NCBI GenBank assembly: GCA_011037195.1
Contig: JAAEAF010002487.1
Location: 124,001 to 188,000 of the forward strand
DNA from: Triatoma infestans
Taxonomy: Eukaryota > Arthropoda > Insecta > Hemiptera > Reduviidae
Length of the DNA stretch: 64,000 bases
Direction: 5' to 3'
Shown here piece by piece: positions 32,626 through 43,440 of this stretch. The notes beneath the pieces are model-generated. The model did no database searches and was not told where the DNA came from. It was given only the letters and a program-made list of their open reading frames with translations. Both the position numbers and the translations under genes were made by a program. The number at the start of each line of letters is the position of its first letter. Within the stretch, counting starts at the first letter, position 1.

Positions 32626-32829
32626 TTGTTGACCCTTGTATATTGGCCAGGCGGCTTCTGTATACTGACCGTATAATGACCCTTTTGAAAGCAGTGTGTC
32701 TTTGGCGGTTCCTGTCCTTGGCGGTCCCTTTGACCGTGCACTGACCGCGGCTCTTGACCTGAATAATAGCGACTGGCTGGCACCACTAGTTATAATTTTT
32801 ATAATTAAAAATTATATATTTTCCTTCTT

Positions 32830-33160
32830 GTTATCACTCCTTCTTGTTATCACATTACAGATATATGTAGAATATGTAATTGTTTTATAAAAAGCTATTT
32901 CTCCCAAATAACAAGACACTTATGTTGTTGTATCTCAATATTGTTTTACTAATTTTTTGACATATACTTTTTGTTTTTTAATTATATATTTTTTGAATCT
33001 ATATATTATTTGTTTTTTTCATCCTCTCCACTTCTGTATATACACAGACTTCACGAGACCTTTAGAGAAGATTCCAACTATACTTATAAAAATTATTATT
33101 AATCATTATTTAATTTAATTTAATTTACCCCCCCCCCCCTTCAAATCATATTACACTATC
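32830..33160. other. AT-rich with a C run
   Basis: AT-rich DNA and a poly-C tract at 33128-33139. No gene. Confidence 0.5.
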
Positions 33161-33172
33161 TTCATATTACTT

Positions 33173-34448
33173 TCAATAATTTGTGGGCTGCGCAAACTAC
33201 ATAAAATAAGAGCAATAGATATAATGAATAGCCACAAACTCCAGGTCTAAAATAAGTTTTTTAACTGAAAAAATTATAAATTCCTTGTAGAAATTTTTTG
33301 TAGGTGTTTAACATGAATTTGATTTTGTCCCACTAACATAAATAGCTAAATATAAAATGATGGGCTTAAATTGGAACTTGCATTTTTGCCTTCTTTTTCA
33401 ACAATTAAATAAAAATTCTGAGTTTTTCTTTATAGCCCACAATAATTTTATTTTAATTCAAGCTGAAAAGAAGCGGAGAGAACTGGTCGGGAGATTGCAA
33501 CGAGTTGATGAAATGTGCTATAAATTTTAAAAACTTTGTTGAGTTTGCTCGTGAAGTAGCGGTAATGCGAAGGACTAGACGGATATGTAGAGGTCCGCCT
33601 CCTCGTGGCAGGGATGGAACTTGCCTACTAGATAAGTAAATTTGCCTATGTAGGCAAGGCTAAGTGACTATAGGCACCGGTTTTGGCGCTACGCTACGTA
33701 TGGTGGCCTGGATTGTGTTCTGATTTTGAATTTTTGTATAAACAGTAAATATTATAATAGAAATAACATGATTTTTTGATTTTTTTTTTTTTTAATATTC
33801 ATTTTTATTTCACAATTTGATAATTTATAAAATACATACGAATGGAAAATTAGTAAAACAATTCTAAATTAGTTTATTCATAGAAATAATTAGCCAATAA
33901 CAGTGTAGTCAAGTAAAGGTGTCAAATCTGGGCGTGGTCAACATGATAAATGTAAATTTCTGATTGGTCTAACATGCACCCATATTTCATATTCACCTTC
34001 TGTTCTACAATGTGATTGGTTAATTATTTATAGTTAATTATTACTTTGAAAAAAACTATTTTGGAATTTTTTGACTAATTTTTCCAATCATAGATATTTT
34101 ATAAATCATCAAATTATGCAATACATTTTTTTTTATATATAAAAAAAAAAATGAAGAAAAAAAATCAAATTATTTTTAATATAATTTCTAATTTTTAATA
34201 TTTACTGTTTAAAAAAAAAACTAATGCGAGCTATAAATTAAAAAAAAATTTCAGAATTTTCATTCCATTGTTGAAAAAGAAGCGAAAAGAGAATTAGACA
34301 GAAATGCAAGATCCGCCATTTTGTATTTGGCCGTTTATACTAATGGAACAAAAAATAAAATTGATGTTAAACACCTAGAAAAATTGTTTTTAGCTATTCA
34401 TTATATAATTTAATATATGTTGCGCAAGCCACAAAGTATTGAAAGAGT
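33173..34448. mobile_element. Foldback element, about 1.3 kb, long terminal inverted arms
   Basis: Ends CTTTCAATAATTTGTGGGCT and, inverted, CTTTCAATACTTTGTGGCTT followed by GCGCAA on both. Inside the arms GTAGGTGTTTAACAT (33300) pairs with ATGTTAAACACCTA (34365), TTTTTCAACAA (33397) with TTGTTGAAAAA (34268), and AAACAGTAAATATTA (33739) with TAATATTTACTGTTT (34198). Arms reach inward to about 33800 and 34130. The centre (33800-34130) is AT-rich with no ORF. Non-autonomous; class unknown. Confidence 0.78.
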
Positions 34449-34454
34449 ACTTTC

Positions 34455-35435
34455 AAGATGGAAATCTAAGCATGAGCCAGTTCAATCAAAATTTGAGTTT
34501 CTCGCAACAACATAAAAAAACAAAATCAAAGTAATTATTAGTGCGATTAAACAAATAAATTATAATAAGAAGAAGTGGTTATATATTAGAGTTCGAAAAT
34601 CTAAAGACTGTGTAACTATAAAAATTGGAGTAAGTCATATGAGTGTTTCATAACAGATTTTTTTTTTTTTTTTTAATTAGTGTTTGAATTTAATTTGAAT
34701 TATTTATTGTTATTACAATTAGGTAATAAAGAAATGAATAATAAAATATTTTAAACAAGTAAATTTATTCTATTTTAACAATTTCTAGAAATATATAGAT
34801 TCCAGTTAGTATTTGAACAATATGTAAAACATAAATGTTGTATAATATTGAGTTTCTGCAAACCAAACAGAATTACCAACATACAACCTAAACAACTTTA
34901 ACAACAAACGAGTGTAGTTGCAAATATTATTATCCCAGTTATCCGTTGGTACGCCTGAGCTAGTAAGTCTAAAACGGTGAATTGCCTTCTGAAAAGGAAC
35001 AAACCAAGAATGATCCCCCCATTCCTTCTTTGCCCTTATAGCAGGTGCTACGCCCTCAATGCCAGTGTTTAGATCCTGTTTGAATTGCCTTCTCTCACCA
35101 CCTAGTACACAACAACCTTTGTTGCTTGCCTACAGTCTACACTTAACAATACTTCTAGCTCACTCTTACCCACATTGTCTATGTACCACTCTGTCTATAT
35201 TTATATCTGTAAGTTGGTTGCTGTTGGTCTTTATAGCTTACACTCATTCGGTTGCAAGTTAAACTCCCTTTCCTACGAAGCCTTCTACTTTCTCCACCAC
35301 TCGTTGTCTTCTCTATTCCAGTCTAGTTACAGGAGCTTAGTTTCTCTACACTATCACAGACAATTGCAGAAAGTAGCCCACAGGGTTTGTTTTTCAATTC
35401 CTTTTCAATAATCCTTTCTCTACTGTTCTTGGTAA
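34455..35435. other. No recognised feature
   Basis: 34610-34660 (GTAAGTCATATGAGTGTTTCAT) may be a PAL1-like end. 35040-35410 is less AT-rich with open frames but no domain I can name. Confidence 0.35.
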
Positions 35436-35439
35436 TTCC

Positions 35440-35490
35440 TTAGGGTTTATTCTTCGTCATGACCGCTTTTCTTTTTAGGAAAGAATTGGT
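35440..35490 (+). repeat. Short repeat shared with 36410-36470
   Basis: CCTTAGGGTTTATTCTTCGT and CATGACCGCTTTTC...TAGGAAAGAA recur 970 bp downstream inside the HHR-3 loop. Confidence 0.8.
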
Positions 35491-35494
35491 ACCA

Positions 35495-36225
35495 GCATCT
35501 CCAATTTCTTGGTCAATTTCTTTCGTTTTACTTTTCTATTTTTTTTTTTTGTTCTAGTTATTGTTCTTCCATTCCTTTTAAAAATCTTTGTTTAACTAAT
35601 ATTACATGCAAAATACGAGATAAAACAGGATGGTTCTTTAAATATTGCAGTATTTGCTTCGATTATTAATTCAAAGTACTTAAATTTAGCTAAAAAAGAA
35701 GTGTTAAGTTTGTGAATTCTGCTGCAAGCTGGAGTAGTAAGTAATAGCAGTTTTTGGCACAGAATATGGATTCTTTGAATCGATACAAATACTACAATTA
35801 AATTGCCTTGTGTAAAATTTTCTGTAAATACCACTAGAAAAAAATGATCTTTTCGATTAAAATTCAGTTTTTTCTCAACACTTTTATTATGGTTGCCTGA
35901 TCTGGACATAATACAATGCGGTTAAATTAAGTTCCAACGCTATTTTCTTCCTTACTTATTATTCCAGAGCGTTTAGAGATCTTCTTAATTATATTAAAAC
36001 ATTGGCCACAGTCCAATCAACTTCTCATTTTCCTCTTTCTTGAAGATATTCCTAAATCATCAGGCTATTTATGATTAATCTGCTTTTTCTTCTTGCACCA
36101 TAGTTTCCCCAAGTTCATATTTCTAGGCTTCATTCTCGCTAGATATTCCTAGCCCCATTCTTGTGGATTGATGAAGAAAATTTAACTTTCATACTACTTA
36201 CTCCAATTAGTCACAATAATTTTGT
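35495..36225. other. No recognised feature
   Basis: A 105-codon minus-strand open frame (35909-35592) shows no known motif and has AT-driven composition. Confidence 0.35.
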
Positions 36226-36430
36226 AACATTTGGAAGGTTGTGGTGGTTGGTTCCACAGAGCTGGAAAGCATCAGAGACATTTTCCGTGGTAGCCTGTTT
36301 CATTTTGTGGTCACCGACCGGTTTCGCGTTGCTCATCTTCAAGATGCGTTTTTCAGACAGTGTGACAACACAGACTTGCACAGAGTAAATTCAGAGTTTA
36401 CGATTTATCCTTAGGGCTTATTCTTCGACA

Positions 36431-36500
36431 TGATCGCTTTTCATTTAGGAAAGAACCGCTTTTCCTTTAGGAAAGACCGCTTTTCTTTTAGGAAAGAAAG
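36431..36500. repeat. About 22-bp tandem repeat, 3 units
   Basis: Three units of the form CCGCTTTTCCTTTAGGAAAGA. Each unit is itself partly palindromic (CTTTTCNTTTAGGAAAG). Confidence 0.9.
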
Positions 36501-36554
36501 GGTAAACTGAATTTGCTCTGTGCAAGTCTGTGTTTTCACACTGTCTGAAAAACG

Positions 36555-36592
36555 CATCCTGAAGATGGGTGAACGCCTGAAACCGGTCGATG
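36555..36592 (+). ncRNA. Candidate hammerhead ribozyme, family HHR-3
   Basis: Stem I CATC (36555-36558) pairs with GATG (36589-36592). Core CTGAAGA (36559-36565), stem II GGT/GCC around GAAC, GAAA (36579-36582), ACCGGT-type stem III and GTC (36586-36588). The same set is at 61678-61715. Activity is inferred from form only. Confidence 0.65.
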
Positions 36593-36719
36593 ACCACAAA
36601 ATGAAGCAGGCTACCATAGAAAATGTCTCTGATTTGGAAGGTTGTCAGAGTTAGTAAACACAAATTTACATTCTGCCAAATCTCAATTCTGTTCTTTTGT
36701 CATTAGTGTAAGGGTGTTG

Positions 36720-37280
36720 TGAGGAGATGTTGGTTGTAGATGCTTGATGTGATAAATAACACCTTAAGATGAGTATAAGATATATAATTTGATATATATG
36801 TATGTGACTGACTGCCAAGGACTTTACACTGTAGAGTTTAGGACTGAACTGAACTGAACTGACAGACTGACGTGGCTAAAATGATAAGTACGGAATGATG
36901 TTAAACTGATGTGTAAATCAACAGAATGATCTCTGATGTGTAAAACTGAATTTAACAGAATGATCTCTGACTGTCTTTCTCTCATATATATATACACTGG
37001 CCGAGCCTCTCCTCTCTGTGCGAGAGGGGCTGTTTCTCTCCGCTAGAGTGGATGAGTGGTGGGGGTTCACCCAAAACCCCTACATTAGCTTCCGAAAACA
37101 TAAACATACGCATGTTAAGCAATCCATTCTCAAAACTGAATTTGTTATCATATTTCGAAATCTGCTTTATAAATCTACTTCATATTTTATTTATAAAATT
37201 TTGTTCCCACAAAACACCTAAAATCATACAAACTTAAATATATTCCGAAATCATAAACTAATATAATATTTTAAAATTAT
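36720..37280. other. No firm feature
   Basis: Contains a CTGAACTGAACTGAACTGA repeat near 36844-36862 and AT-rich DNA. Confidence 0.4.
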
Positions 37281-37285
37281 AAACA

Positions 37286-37486
37286 GGGGCCAAATAAGCT
37301 CAGTGGTTACCAGTAGGTAATTAGCTCCTCCCACGCGGAGTCCCGGGTTAAAAAATCCAGCAATGGTGTCCTTAGATTTTCTTGCCCTAGAAGCCTCTTC
37401 ATCTCACTGTACGGTGATGGTAGGTGTGTTTCATAGCAAGAGAGTGCTTCTTTGAGATGATCCAATTGATCAAAGATGTTGACTAC
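37286..37486 (+). mobile_element. SINE-A copy, diverged
   Basis: Head AATAAGCTCAGTGGTTACCA with CGCGGAGTCCCGGGTTAA, body CATCTCACTGTACGGTGATG, then a decayed end with GATGTTGAC. The head has an insertion and the body is old. Confidence 0.7.
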
Positions 37487-37680
37487 AAAAATTATTATTT
37501 GGGAAATTACTAAAACTTAATTGATAAGAAAATTTAAGCTGATGCCCCTTTATATTTTGACATTAGCCATGTTCACAAACTAATTAGTGATATTGAAGTT
37601 TATTATTGATTATTAAAGATTACTAAATTTATAATGGAAATTAACTTACTCTAAATTAATTATTATTATATTATTTAGAC

Positions 37681-37792
37681 TTCCACGGCAAAATACTTTG
37701 GTTGAAACAGCGCCAGTGGCTTGTTATAAACAGACGTTTCGTCCATATTACAATAGGCTTTTTCTGAATAGTGCAGACTTAATTGTTAGATC
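37681..37792 (-). repeat. HHR-4 fragment
   Basis: Minus strand reads GAAAAAGCCTATTGTAATAT, GGACGAAACGTC, TTATAACAAGCCACTGGCGC. It matches the copies at 40111 and 45890. GAAACGTC is intact but the CTGAAGA core is damaged. Confidence 0.65.
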
Positions 37793-37799
37793 AAAATTG

Positions 37800-38355
37800 G
37801 CAAGAAAAAGGGTGGTGGATAACTGTAGAATAAATAGGAGATAGGCAGGACCTAATTATCCTTCTATCTAGCAGGTAAATTGATGGAGGTAATCAAGGGG
37901 ATTTAATTTTCCCTTCCATGCATGTGATGGCCGGTTGGATGATGAAATCTAAGTCTTTCTTCCAGCCTTGTTTTGCTCTGAAAAACTGTTAATTATATTT
38001 TTCTTTTACTTTTTCTCTCCTATCTCTTAGTAGGGGTAGCCTTGATCTGCTCAGACCGAATCCATCATCTTTATTCAAATTCTCTTTCTCAGTTTCTACT
38101 GTTTATCTTACGACAAGTTTATAATAATTGTTCTTTTTTTTAGGCAAAGACTTGGTGTCCTCAAAAGTTATTGCAAGTTCAACTGCTGACGAATGTTCTG
38201 CACGTTCAGTGTTTTCCGTGTTGTATGGTCTTTAAGTCGTATTGTGACTACTTTTGAAATGTACTGTGATTATCTCACTCGGAACCCCACTTCTCACTTT
38301 CCAAGAGTAGTTTAAATAAACAGTTACCAAATCTAAGCATTCATAAAAAGTAATA
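37800..38355. other. No recognised feature
   Basis: Moderately AT-rich, no coding match. Confidence 0.4.
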
Positions 38356-38604
38356 ATAATAATAATGTTGTAAATTGGATTTTGAGGTTCGGACATACAA
38401 AAGAACTCTTTTTAAATTGCTGCCGACGTTTCGGCAAATTTATTTAAGCAAATATCTAAGATATTTAAAAATAATGGCTATCCCCTCTATATTATACAAA
38501 AAATATTATATCAACGACCCACAGATAATCTGATCAACCCTGACTCCCTCAACGCCATCACAGCAACTTCCAATATTCTATATCTCTATCCCATACATAG
38601 AAGC

Positions 38605-39076
38605 TCTATCAGAAAAAAATAGCTAAAATTTTCAAGAAATGTAACCTTTCCATTGCCCACAAAAACTCCAATCCTCTAAAAAAAACTCTTTTCTAAACTA
38701 AAAGACCCCACACCCACAACTTTATTATCAGATATAATTTATAAAATAAATTGTTTACAATGCCCAGCTACATACATAGGACAAACATCTCAATATTTAA
38801 AAAAATAGACTGTACCAGCATAAATACGACTGTAAAACTAAAAAACCGACTGACATAACTACAGCACTAACGAAACACTGCATACAATACAAACATGAAT
38901 TTGACATGGAAAACACTAAAATTCTCTCCATCAACAATAACAATAAAAAAAGAAATATATTGGAAATGATTCATATTAAAAAAGATGAATTATCTATTAA
39001 TTTCAGAACAAACACCAAAAACATATCCCTCAGTTATAACAATCTCCTGGAATTTCCAAAACAACATACAGACTAA
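38605..39076 (+). pseudogene. Penelope-like GIY-YIG endonuclease, one frameshift
   Basis: The linker reads KIAKIFKKCNLSIAHKNSNP. The endonuclease begins IYKINCLQCPATYIGQTSQY (38737), equivalent to the Y..C..C...YIG motif of the PLE endonuclease with its Cys pair. A single-base loss near 38806 shifts the frame; it then runs QHKYDCKTKK, TALTKHCIQYKHEFDMENTK, ILEMIHIKKDELSINFRT and ends LLEFPKQHTD at TAA 39074-39076. The second half is fully open. The family uses this nuclease to nick target DNA for priming. Confidence 0.85.
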
Positions 39077-39463
39077 GACACGGTTTTTACATTCGCTCTC
39101 CTAGCCCTTTATAAACCTTGACCCATCTAATGTCCGTAACACTTGGTGATGGTATGTCACAGGTTAAACTAGATTAATTACTACTGGAATTCTAATTGAA
39201 AATTTTTGTTAGTACATTTCCTAAGTTATTTCCGTACTTTACTCTTATATATGCCACATATTTTTTAATAATTGTGATTTAGATTATTTAATAGTTGTGA
39301 TTTAGTTTAATATTGATCTGTCCTACAACAATAGTTTAAAATAAATTTAAATATGCTATATATATCTTATTCTTTATTTAGTTTATTTTAAAAAAATTTT
39401 ATTCTGAAAATATTTATTTTAAATTTCTATTTTTTATTGATTTGTATCAAAACCTTTGTACAG

Positions 39464-39500
39464 ACCCTGAAGAAGGCAATAAATTTGCCGAAACGTCGGT
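39464..39500 (+). ncRNA. Candidate hammerhead ribozyme of the Penelope-like element
   Basis: Stem I ACC (39464-39466) pairs with GGT (39498-39500). Core CTGAAGA (39467-39473), one A, stem II GGCA/TGCC, GAAA (39490-39493) and ACGTC with GTC as the cleavage triplet (39495-39497). This is the known PLE hammerhead layout with a minimal stem III. The inverted partner at 38413-38450 keeps GAAACGTC but has lost the CTGAAGA core. Confidence 0.75.
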
Positions 39501-39584
39501 AGAAATTTAAGAGTTCTTTTGTCTAACCGAAATTCAAAATCCAATTTACAACATTGAATACAGCGGTCGTAACGAACACCAAAA

Positions 39585-39596
39585 ACAATAATAATA

Positions 39597-39632
<36 letters not shown>

Positions 39633-39642
39633 TATAAAATAA
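39585..39642. repeat. (AAT)n microsatellite
   Basis: An interrupted AAT repeat just past the Penelope-like element. Confidence 0.9.
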
Positions 39643-39644
39643 AT

Positions 39645-40105
39645 AAATACCATAAATAATATTTATATAAAATTAAATATGAAGAAAATTGAAAATGAAA
39701 TAACAAGAAAAATTATTTGTTAAGCTTTAGTTCAGGTTTTGTAAGCTGGTTGTAGTAAACATGTGGGTAGTGGATTTAGAGAGGGGTACATGCAAGTATG
39801 TGACATATTTGTGAGACTGGTAACATAGTTAAGAGTGATAAATAGTCCCCATTGGTGAGTCATTGTTTTAAATCATACTCTGTTTTCTCCCAAGAGAAGT
39901 TCCATTGCTAGTAATATACTAGTTGCCCCCCCCCCAAACGATGTTACTATTACACACGTTTTATGTATACATTTTACTAATTCCTTTAGTTAAGTATAAA
40001 ACTAATTAATTTGTACCTTATTTAAATTAGATTACTACAAGAGATTAAATCATTTAATGAATTTTATAAAATTAAATTATTGCAGGTTTCTGCGGGACAT
40101 TTTCA
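39645..40105. other. AT-rich, no recognised feature
   Basis: Low-complexity DNA with a C run at 39928-39935. Confidence 0.45.
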
Positions 40106-40110
40106 GGAAA

Positions 40111-40322
40111 AAATACTTGAGTTACTGGGTTGAAACCGCGTCAGTGGTTTGCTAGAAACCGTAGTTTCCGCTCATATTGCAATGAGCTTCTTCTCCATTA
40201 GCTCAATTATCTTTCAAGGTCTAAAAACACTGAAAAGGCTCATCGCAATAGTGGAGCTAAATGTGCCGGTTTCTGGTAAATCACCGACGCGGTCTCACAA
40301 CCCGAAAACTTAAGTGTTTTTA
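40111..40322. repeat. HHR-4 palindrome
   Basis: Left arm AAACCGCGTCAGTGGTTTGC and TCATATTGCAATGAGCTTCT; right arm AGGCTCATCGCAATAGTG and AAATCACCGACGCGGTCTCA, inverted. The ribozyme cores are degraded in both arms. Confidence 0.75.
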
Positions 40323-40324
40323 TT

Positions 40325-41395
40325 GCATTTATGAAAGTTCGCAAAAATATAACTACCTACAAATTGTTTATTTTAAGTAATAAAGCCATTACTAACTCCA
40401 TAGGCAGATTTTTAGCACACTGCAGCCTTTGTCCTGTTGATTATGTTCACACAAAAAAAAAACAACTCTATAATCACAAAAGTTTGGAAATTTAAAACAT
40501 TTATAACCAGACTCAATTTAGTGAGCTTGGTTAATTCATATTAATCTAAAAATTGTCTGCAAAATATTCCTAATAAGGTTGGATGGTAAAAGAGTATTAA
40601 TTAAATTACAATAGATAAAAGTTATTAATTTTCACTATCAAACATAAAATAAGAGTTTATATTTTGTTAAATACATTATTACCAACATTATATAAATTTC
40701 CAAACTCATCAATATCTTAGGTCTTTCTCAGTACTCAGCACTACCACTCTCCTACATAACATTAAAAACAGTGCCATTCAGCGGATAGTGAGCTCCAGAG
40801 GCTCCTAGGGACAAGGTTATCTAAAGTCAGCAAACTGGCCGGATTCGAAGCCAAGAACTAAATTGATTTCAAATCTAAAACGTGATCACTGAGCTAATTC
40901 TATCTCTATTTTTTCACAGACCTTCTGAGAGAAATAGCGTTATGTTTTCCTATAAAGTGCTATTTCAATTTATTATAATATAATTGTATCGTATTAGCTT
41001 TTGTGACGTATAAAAACTTTCGAAATTCTTATGGAGAATATTTCTTATCCAGATCACAAATGTATAAGTCTTTTTTTAGAGGGCCAAACAAAGATGGAAG
41101 AATGCACAATAATTAAATTACAGTGTGAAAAGAGTGAGTCTGATGTCAGATCGTTAATTGATGTTGAGAAAGATCAGTTGTGAGATCAATTTGACTGGGT
41201 CAAAATCAGTTTGTAACTTGCACAATTTGTGCAATTTTCATGATGTACTCCATGATGATTCTAAAAAAAAGTCACGACTGAGCAGTAGGCCAATGATCAT
41301 CTGTAACAGTTTTAAGAGGAAGCTAGAACGGCATATCCAGAAGAGCATAACGAACAAATTGAAAAGCAAATGTCTTATAGTCAGCATCATAATCA
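40325..41395. other. Mostly AT-rich; possible PAL1 scrap
   Basis: 40925-41055 has AAAGTGCTATTTCAATTTAT and neighbouring words of the PAL1 unit. An open frame at 41158-41547 overlaps a LINE on the other strand and is not called. Confidence 0.4.
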
Positions 41396-41398
41396 CTT

Positions 41399-41655
41399 CT
41401 CTTCTACCGCCTAAGCAGTATGAGAAGGAAGTCTACATAGCCTCTTCCAGCTTTGCCGGTCATGGACCAGCTCATACCTTTTACTCCATTCTAACCCCCT
41501 CTTTTTTTTGGAAGGCATCCTCCCATTTTATCGTCCTCCCACTTTAATCTAGGCCGACCTCTCCCTCGCTTTCCATCCACTTTAGTTTTATATGTGGCAA
41601 GGGCAATCCGGTTGGGCTCCATCCGAAGAAGATGCCCTGGCCATCTGGCTTGGCT
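41399..41655 (-). pseudogene. RTE-like LINE C-terminal fragment
   Basis: Minus strand reads WPGHLLRMEPNRIALATYKT, KVDGKRGRGRPRLKWEDD, then after a frameshift ELVHDRQSWKRLCRLPSHTA before a stop near 41446. H..RM, GRGRPR.KW and DR..WKRL are the landmarks. The C-terminus SHTA resembles that of the copy at 19265. Confidence 0.8.
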
Positions 41656-41949
41656 AGATATCTTCTATTACTGCTATAAACTATAGAAACAAGGAAATCT
41701 GGATAGCTGCGTAACTGCGTAGCTGCCCAAGGAACTCTTTGAAGGCGATATATTGATTTCTTGGCTAGTAGAAAGAATAAAATTCATGATGCAAAGAAAA
41801 TCAGATCTATTCGGTCACAAGTCCCTTTTTCGTACTGCTCTTTCAGAGTACAAAAAATTCAAAAAGAAGGTAGAATAAATTCTATATATTTCTTAAAAAA
41901 CATCGATTCAATTAACAATCCTATATATACATCCATACATTACGTACAT

Positions 41950-41951
41950 CC

Positions 41952-42005
<54 letters not shown>
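41950..42005. repeat. (TA)n(TG)n microsatellite
   Basis: A TA run passes directly into about 17 TG units. Confidence 0.95.
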
Positions 42006-42007
<2 letters not shown>

Positions 42008-42045
42008 ATCAAAGTATGTATGTATCAAACTTTGTTATTCTTACT

Positions 42046-42125
42046 TGTTAGATTAGATTAGATTGAAAAACAGAGAGGGCGTGCCTCATTCCATTGTGAC
42101 CTGTATTAAGAAGCCTATCCTAGCT
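42046..42125 (-). repeat. Jockey-like LINE 3' tip with (AATCT)n tail
   Basis: Minus strand CAGGTCACAATGGAATGAGG matches the J1 3' UTR block AGGTCGCAGTGGAATGAGGC and ends in AATCTAATCTAATC. Only the tail of the element remains. Confidence 0.65.
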
Positions 42126-42129
42126 TGTT

Positions 42130-43035
42130 AAATGAAGCGTTGCCTTTTCTAATTGTTGAAGCTGTTAGGCTATTATACAGAGATTACTAACAGATTAATT
42201 TATATGCAAAATGTTTTCTGTTATATACACACAACGTAGTTTAACATATTTAAAACTAGTAGTAACACAATTAAACTGATGAAGTTAGTTTTAATTCAAT
42301 GTCGATAGAAATACTATTTGACAAGAAATGAAAGCATTAGATTAGCTAATCGATTTATTTGGAGAATGAAGCAAATAATACTGCGAGTTTGATTTAATAT
42401 AATACTGTTACAAATTAATAATGAATAAATAGTACGATTTTAATCACACCATGTACCCCTCTACCTGGTACAATTTCTCATGTATCTGGAGAATTTAACT
42501 ACCATGTAGTTCTAGGGGTCTGTAAAGGTTTAGTTACATTTACTTGTTATACATGTAATATAAGTTGGAATGTAACTCCGTTAGGTATCGCCATGTTTGT
42601 TAACGCTATCACTAAACGGATGTAGCAAATAGTATTAATACTAATAGAGCTAGGTCTTGTCTCTCTAATCACATGTTATATGTATGTGATAAGTGATACA
42701 GTTGGCTTAGCGAGCTACAACCGTACGGACATTTCCTAGTCAGCATATAGATTAAGCAATTAAATTATTTAGCCAAGTTATCTGTATTGTCAATCAATGT
42801 TAGTTACGGTAACTGTTCTGTTGAAATACTAAATTGAATTAAGCTTATCATACATATATGATAGTTATAGAAGATTATTGAATCATATCTATTAGCTTAA
42901 TTCATACCATTTTATTGAAATCAGAGAATATAAGATTCAAAGTTGTATAATAAATACATTAACAGGATCAAAGACATTTGTTACCAAGCTTCTTGCTATT
43001 TTTCGTGTTTGGGATGGCCAATCAATATATATATA
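42130..43035. other. Unclassified, possibly an old LTR
   Basis: 42440-42990 has a less AT-rich, non-coding texture ending in GTATAATAAATACATTAACA followed by GGATCAAAG. A similar ending occurs at 55150 (AATAAATACC...GGGATCAAAA). No termini could be fixed. Confidence 0.3.
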
Positions 43036-43039
43036 TATA

Positions 43040-43130
43040 TATATACATGCCATTCACTTAAAACACTTTTTTCTTAGTGAGGGGTCCTCAAAACAGTATT
43101 TCCGGAGCAAGAGAAAGTAAAAAGCTACTG
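43040..43130 (-). repeat. PAL1 end fragment
   Basis: GGTCCTCAAAACAGTATTTC and GCAAGAGAAAGTAAAAAGCT are the PAL1 left end in minus orientation. Confidence 0.6.
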
Positions 43131-43131
43131 C

Positions 43132-43425
43132 CTACCGTACTGGATATCTGGCGCTATTCAGAGTCAGAAATAAAGATATTTGGGAAATAATAGACGCCAA
43201 GAAGACTGTGTTTGAAACCAATGTCGAAAGTAGATTACGATGGTTTGGTCATTTAGGAAAATGAAAGATTCTCAAAGAAAATTTTGGAGTGGGAATCCGA
43301 AAGAAACAAAAAGTGGAGGTCGACCAAGATTTTCCGGGAGAAAAACTGTGGAAGAGGACAGGAGCAGGAGAGGAAGAGGACACTATGGTATTGTAGTGAC
43401 ATAAGAGAAATACATGGAGGGACCT
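43132..43425 (+). pseudogene. RTE-like LINE C-terminal fragment
   Basis: Reads SGYLALFRVRNKDIWEIIDA, then VESRLRWFGHLGK-stop and, in another frame, SGGRPRFSGRKTVEED. LRWFGH and GGRPR place it. A SINE-A is inserted just past its end. Confidence 0.7.
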
Positions 43426-43440
43426 TATTGCTAATGCTTA

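Larger units (their letters stand above)
36232..36648. mobile_element. HHR-3 palindromic element, copy 2, with inserted loop
   Basis: Left arm CCACAGAGCTGGAAAGCATC, GACATTTTCCGTGGTAGCCT and ACCGACCGGTTTCGCG; right arm CTGAAACCGGTCGATGACCA and AGGCTACCATAGAAAATGTC. The loop carries a foreign 100-bp piece with a tandem repeat (36431-36500). The right arm holds a well-formed hammerhead-like motif at 36555-36592. Confidence 0.85.
38362..39556 (+). mobile_element. Penelope-like element, 3' part, inverted terminal repeats
   Basis: Ends are inverted: TTGTAAATTGGATTTTGA (38365) against TCAAAATCCAATTTACAA (39534), and CCGACGTTTCGGCAAATTTA (38422) against TAAATTTGCCGAAACGTCGG. The centre encodes the end of the ORF with a GIY-YIG endonuclease. 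Inverted pseudo-LTRs, GIY-YIG and a CCGAAACGTCGG hammerhead are together diagnostic of Penelope-like elements. The RT is missing, so this is a 5'-truncated copy. (AAT)n lies on both sides. Confidence 0.88.

Noticed and set aside
32460..32786. 108-codon minus-strand open frame
   Set aside because: It translates a tandem duplication, and its protein repeats the same peptide; no known domain and no supporting signals.
35592..35909. 105-codon minus-strand gene
   Set aside because: No motif, no neighbours, AT-driven composition; left as unexplained DNA.
41158..41547. 129-codon plus-strand open frame
   Set aside because: Its 3' half is antisense to an RTE-like fragment and its 5' half has no recognisable motif.
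42440..42990. LTR
   Set aside because: No TG...CA ends, second copy, primer site or target duplication could be fixed.
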